From Aptenodytes patagonicus (lineage: Eukaryota > Chordata > Aves > Sphenisciformes > Spheniscidae), in NCBI RefSeq assembly GCF_965638725.1, contig NC_134959.1, positions 12,156,417-12,220,416 on the forward strand: a stretch of DNA of 64,000 nt. Reading direction: 5' to 3'. A program made the position numbers and the translations under genes. Under the pieces are notes generated by a model. It did no database searches and was not told the origin of the DNA. It saw only the letters and a program-made list of their open reading frames with translations. Position 1 is the stretch's first letter, and each line of letters opens with the position of its first letter. Shown here piece after piece: positions 62,101-64,000 of this stretch.

Positions 62101-64000
62101 TTAATCACAGAAAAAAAATTTAGCACATAGCAAACCTTCTATGTATCTGCGTGCTGTTATTTGGAAACTATCCCAGGCTCTCTCTTGACAGAAAAAACCT
62201 AATAAATTCTGAAACATGAGCTCTTGTATCATCTCTTAAGGAGATAAAAAAAAAAAAATCTTAAAAATGCTGAGAATGCTAGCAAGGGGGTCAACCAAGC
62301 TTATGTACAAAAGCTTTTCCTCAGCAATAAAAAAGTTATACGTCTCTTTCTTTCTGCAGAGCAACCACCAACAACAAAGTACGAGAGCAGGTACTACTGG
62401 AACTGAGTTTTGTAAACTCAGACCTGCAGATCTTAAAGGAGGAATTGGAAGGACTTAATATCTCAGTAGAAGTTTATCAAAATACAGAGTAAGTAAAAAG
62501 CTAAGTTACTCAATAATTAACAGATCCTTCTGTTTACCACTGGAAACAAAATTGTTTCTAGGTGAGTGTGAATGCTGGACAATAATTGCGTGAAAGAACA
62601 GAGAGCTTGATAGGAAGAGAACATTTTTGATGGTAGATTTGTTGACTAAGGGTTAGTCTGCATATTTGTCTTTCACTTGAGAAAGGTATGTACCACTGAT
62701 CCTTAGATACGGAGTTCCTTCGTGGAGGAGAGTATTGCAAGAACTGAAAGCTCTTGTGGCTTTATGGGGAGATACATGGCACCTAGCAGAATTTCCAGTA
62801 CTAGAATGGCTAATCGGTTCAGTGCATTCTGGAGTGAGCAAACCTAGTGATATAATATCTGTTCTCAAATGCAGTGCATACAGCAGTCCTCTCTTTAGCT
62901 GGAGAGTAGAAGTCCAACACCGATTTGGAGCTCAGAGCAGACTTTGAGGTAATCTTTAAGGTGTGCACTTCAGTGATAGAAATTCATAAATTAGCTGGCT
63001 AAAATAGATAAATTTTTAGTCGATGAAGTTGGAATTGTTCCAAGATATTTTTCCAACTTTAAAGACCGCACTAAACTTCAAATTGCAATGGATTCCTCAA
63101 AGAGAAAACTTCAAAGTTAAAGATTATTCATTGCCTGAATACTGCAATGATTTCTGTGTCAGTTAGATGTCTTGTTGCTCCTAAAACTAAACGTTTACTA
63201 TTTGATTAACATTAGCAGCTCAAGACACAAACTGAAGCATTTCTGTCATGGTTTAACCCCAGCCCGCAACTAAGCCCCACACAGCCGCTCACTCACTCCC
63301 CCCGGTGGGATGGGGGAGAGAATCAGAAGGGTAAAAGTGAGAAAACTCATGGGTTGAGATAAAGACAGTTTAATAGGGAAAGCAAAAGCTGCGCATGCAA
63401 GCAAAGCAAAACAAGGCATCCATTCACTCCTTCCCATCAGCAGGAGTGTTCAGCCATCTCCAGGAAAGCAGGGCTCCATCACACATAATGGTTACTTGGG
63501 AAGACAAACACCATCACTCTGAACGTGCCCCCCCTTCCTTCTTCTTCCCCAGCTTTATATGCTGAGCATGACGTCATATGATGTGGAATATCCCTTTGGT
63601 CAGTTGGGGTCAGCTGTCCCGGCTGTGCCCCCTCCCAGCTTCTTGTGCACCCCCAACCTCCTCGCTGGTGGGGTGGGGTGAGAGGCAGAAAAGGCCTTGA
63701 CTCTGTGCAAGCACTGCTCAGCAGTAATGAAAACATCCCTGTCTTATCAGCACTGTTTCCAGCACAAATCCAAAACACAGCTCCATATTAGCTACTACGA
63801 AGAAAACTAACTCTTATCCCAGCCAAAACCAGCACAGCTTCATATGAGGGGGGTGTAATTTTGGGTCCCTCTTAGCACTATTCTCAGTTAGGTGTTAACC
63901 TCCAGGTGGACTACAAGGAATTCTTAATGTAGAGGGACTAAGCATATTTCCAGTGAGGTATCTTTCAACTAAATGCTGACCTTGTGCAAAATATCTACGT
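46617..64000 (+). CDS. RHPN2: RHPN2, rhophilin-2 (5' part, runs off window)
   Basis: Three coding exons: 46617-46685, 59043-59158 and 62360-62488. They join in phase to 104 complete residues plus two bases of the next codon. The N-terminus MTDALPPRG...DGYFRK matches human rhophilin-2, which starts MTDALLPA and also has DGYFRK. Exons 2-3 give the HR1 Rho-binding coiled coil: [20 protein letters not shown], then [20 protein letters not shown] and [19 protein letters not shown]. Rhophilin-2 binds GTP-bound RhoA through HR1 and has BRO1 and PDZ domains further on; these lie beyond the right edge. Exon 4 was not found before 64000, so intron 3 exceeds 1.5 kb. Intron 1 is 12,357 bp and holds a CR1. 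Donors are gtggga, gtatgt and gtaagt. The gene is head to head with GPATCH1, as in human. No breaks are seen. Confidence 0.95.
47561..47890 (+). other. Unassigned 109-codon open frame in RHPN2 intron 1
   Basis: An open frame whose second half ([20 protein letters not shown], then [12 protein letters not shown]) has a protein-like mix of residues unlike the neighbouring chance frames. A possible acceptor (ccctctttacag) lies at about 47692-47703 and a possible donor lies in the final third. I do not recognise it. It may be an old repeat, an alternative exon or chance. Confidence 0.2.
53028..54690 (-). mobile_element. CR1 LINE, 5'-truncated and internally deleted
   Basis: The minus strand encodes a CR1 reverse transcriptase: [30 protein letters not shown], then [20 protein letters not shown] and the catalytic SKFADDTKL. 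It ends in the CR1 3' UTR with the usual octamer-type end ('attctatgatct') at 53028-53039. It is dead. The 5' half is absent. A block of the order of 100 codons is missing between EEYREIV and [10 protein letters not shown] near 54475. A short deletion (about 8 nt, between two CTG repeats) lies near 54174, replacing the DLCKAFD context. A one-base loss follows LIAAHQY near 53350. Otherwise it is close to consensus, so fairly young. It lies antisense in RHPN2 intron 1. Confidence 0.95.
56400..56830 (-). repeat. Probable worn LINE-like remnant
   Basis: Strongly purine-rich on the plus strand (pyrimidine-rich on the minus), resembling the 3' untranslated parts of ancient amniote LINEs and the blocks at 18.5 and 19.5 kb. 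The family was not recognised. A similar short purine-rich block lies at 58430-58560. Confidence 0.25.
57730..57797 (+). repeat. Tandem duplicate, 2 x 34 bp
   Basis: Two adjacent copies of a 34-base unit starting ctataaatgagtatt, differing at one base. It is a recent local duplication in RHPN2 intron 1. Confidence 0.92.
59043..59158 (+). CDS. RHPN2: RHPN2 exon 2 (start of HR1 domain)
   Basis: It encodes [18 protein letters not shown] and on to GAENLL. The acceptor is ccttaattctag and the donor gtatgt, ending in phase 2. It joins exon 1 after FRK exactly as in human. Confidence 0.95.
62360..62488 (+). CDS. RHPN2: RHPN2 exon 3 (rest of HR1 domain)
   Basis: It encodes [20 protein letters not shown] and [19 protein letters not shown]. 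The acceptor is ctttctttctgcag and the donor gtaagt, ending in phase 2. It is nearly identical to the human segment. Confidence 0.96.
63244..63836 (-). mobile_element. Solo LTR of an avian endogenous retrovirus
   Basis: A 593-bp block bounded by TG and CA. On the minus strand it starts tgtgctggttttggctggga and ends with a CCATGACA-type terminus. A TATAAA box is at 63554-63559 and an ATTAAA poly(A) signal at 63369-63374 (complement), in the expected LTR order. No internal retroviral sequence adjoins it, so it is a solo LTR left by recombination. It looks whole. No clean target duplication was found by eye. The sequence matches a family abundant in bird genomes; the exact family (perhaps ERVL-like) is not certain. 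It lies antisense in RHPN2 intron 3. Confidence 0.85.

Noticed and set aside
62489-64000. RHPN2 exon 4 (EAFTIPLIPLG region)
   Set aside because: No matching open stretch with an acceptor was found before the right edge, so it must lie outside.

Overview
The window is vertebrate nuclear DNA, almost certainly from a bird. Three things point there: a CR1 LINE with the typical avian 3' end, a full-length solo LTR of a kind common in bird genomes, and the gene order WDR88 - GPATCH1 - RHPN2 with a nearby tRNA-Thr(AGT). That order matches the human 19q13.11 neighbourhood. The species cannot be named from this sequence.

Layout, left to right. 1-6.9 kb holds no protein gene that I recognise. It has one CpG-rich island (about 3.77-4.45 kb) containing an intact tRNA-Thr(AGT) gene on the minus strand. 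6.95-23.4 kb is the WDR88 locus on the minus strand. Eleven exons can be followed by homology, but the reading frame is broken in several independent places, so I call it a decaying pseudogene. An old CR1 fragment and other worn repeats lie in its introns. 24.7-39.6 kb is GPATCH1 on the minus strand. It is complete: 20 coding exons join in phase into 935 residues, with GT donors and AG acceptors throughout. Its CpG-island promoter is at about 39.0-39.9 kb. 39.9-45.6 kb is intergenic. From 46.6 kb to the right edge is the 5' part of RHPN2 on the plus strand. Three coding exons (N-terminus and HR1 Rho-binding domain) are present; the BRO1 and PDZ parts lie outside the window. RHPN2 intron 1 (12.4 kb) carries an internally deleted CR1 at 53.0-54.7 kb. 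The solo LTR lies at 63.2-63.8 kb, inside intron 3.

GPATCH1 and RHPN2 are arranged head to head, about 7 kb apart, each with its own CpG island. WDR88 lies in tandem downstream of GPATCH1. The genes are unrelated in function: GPATCH1 is a spliceosome-associated G-patch protein and RHPN2 is a Rho-GTP-binding scaffold.

The most interesting observation is the loss of WDR88. GPATCH1, right beside it and in the same sequence, stays open over 2.8 kb of spliced coding sequence, which argues against poor sequence quality as the cause. I saw no sign of an undescribed multi-gene system. All exon edges were read by eye from splice signals and remembered human orthologues; no alignment was run.
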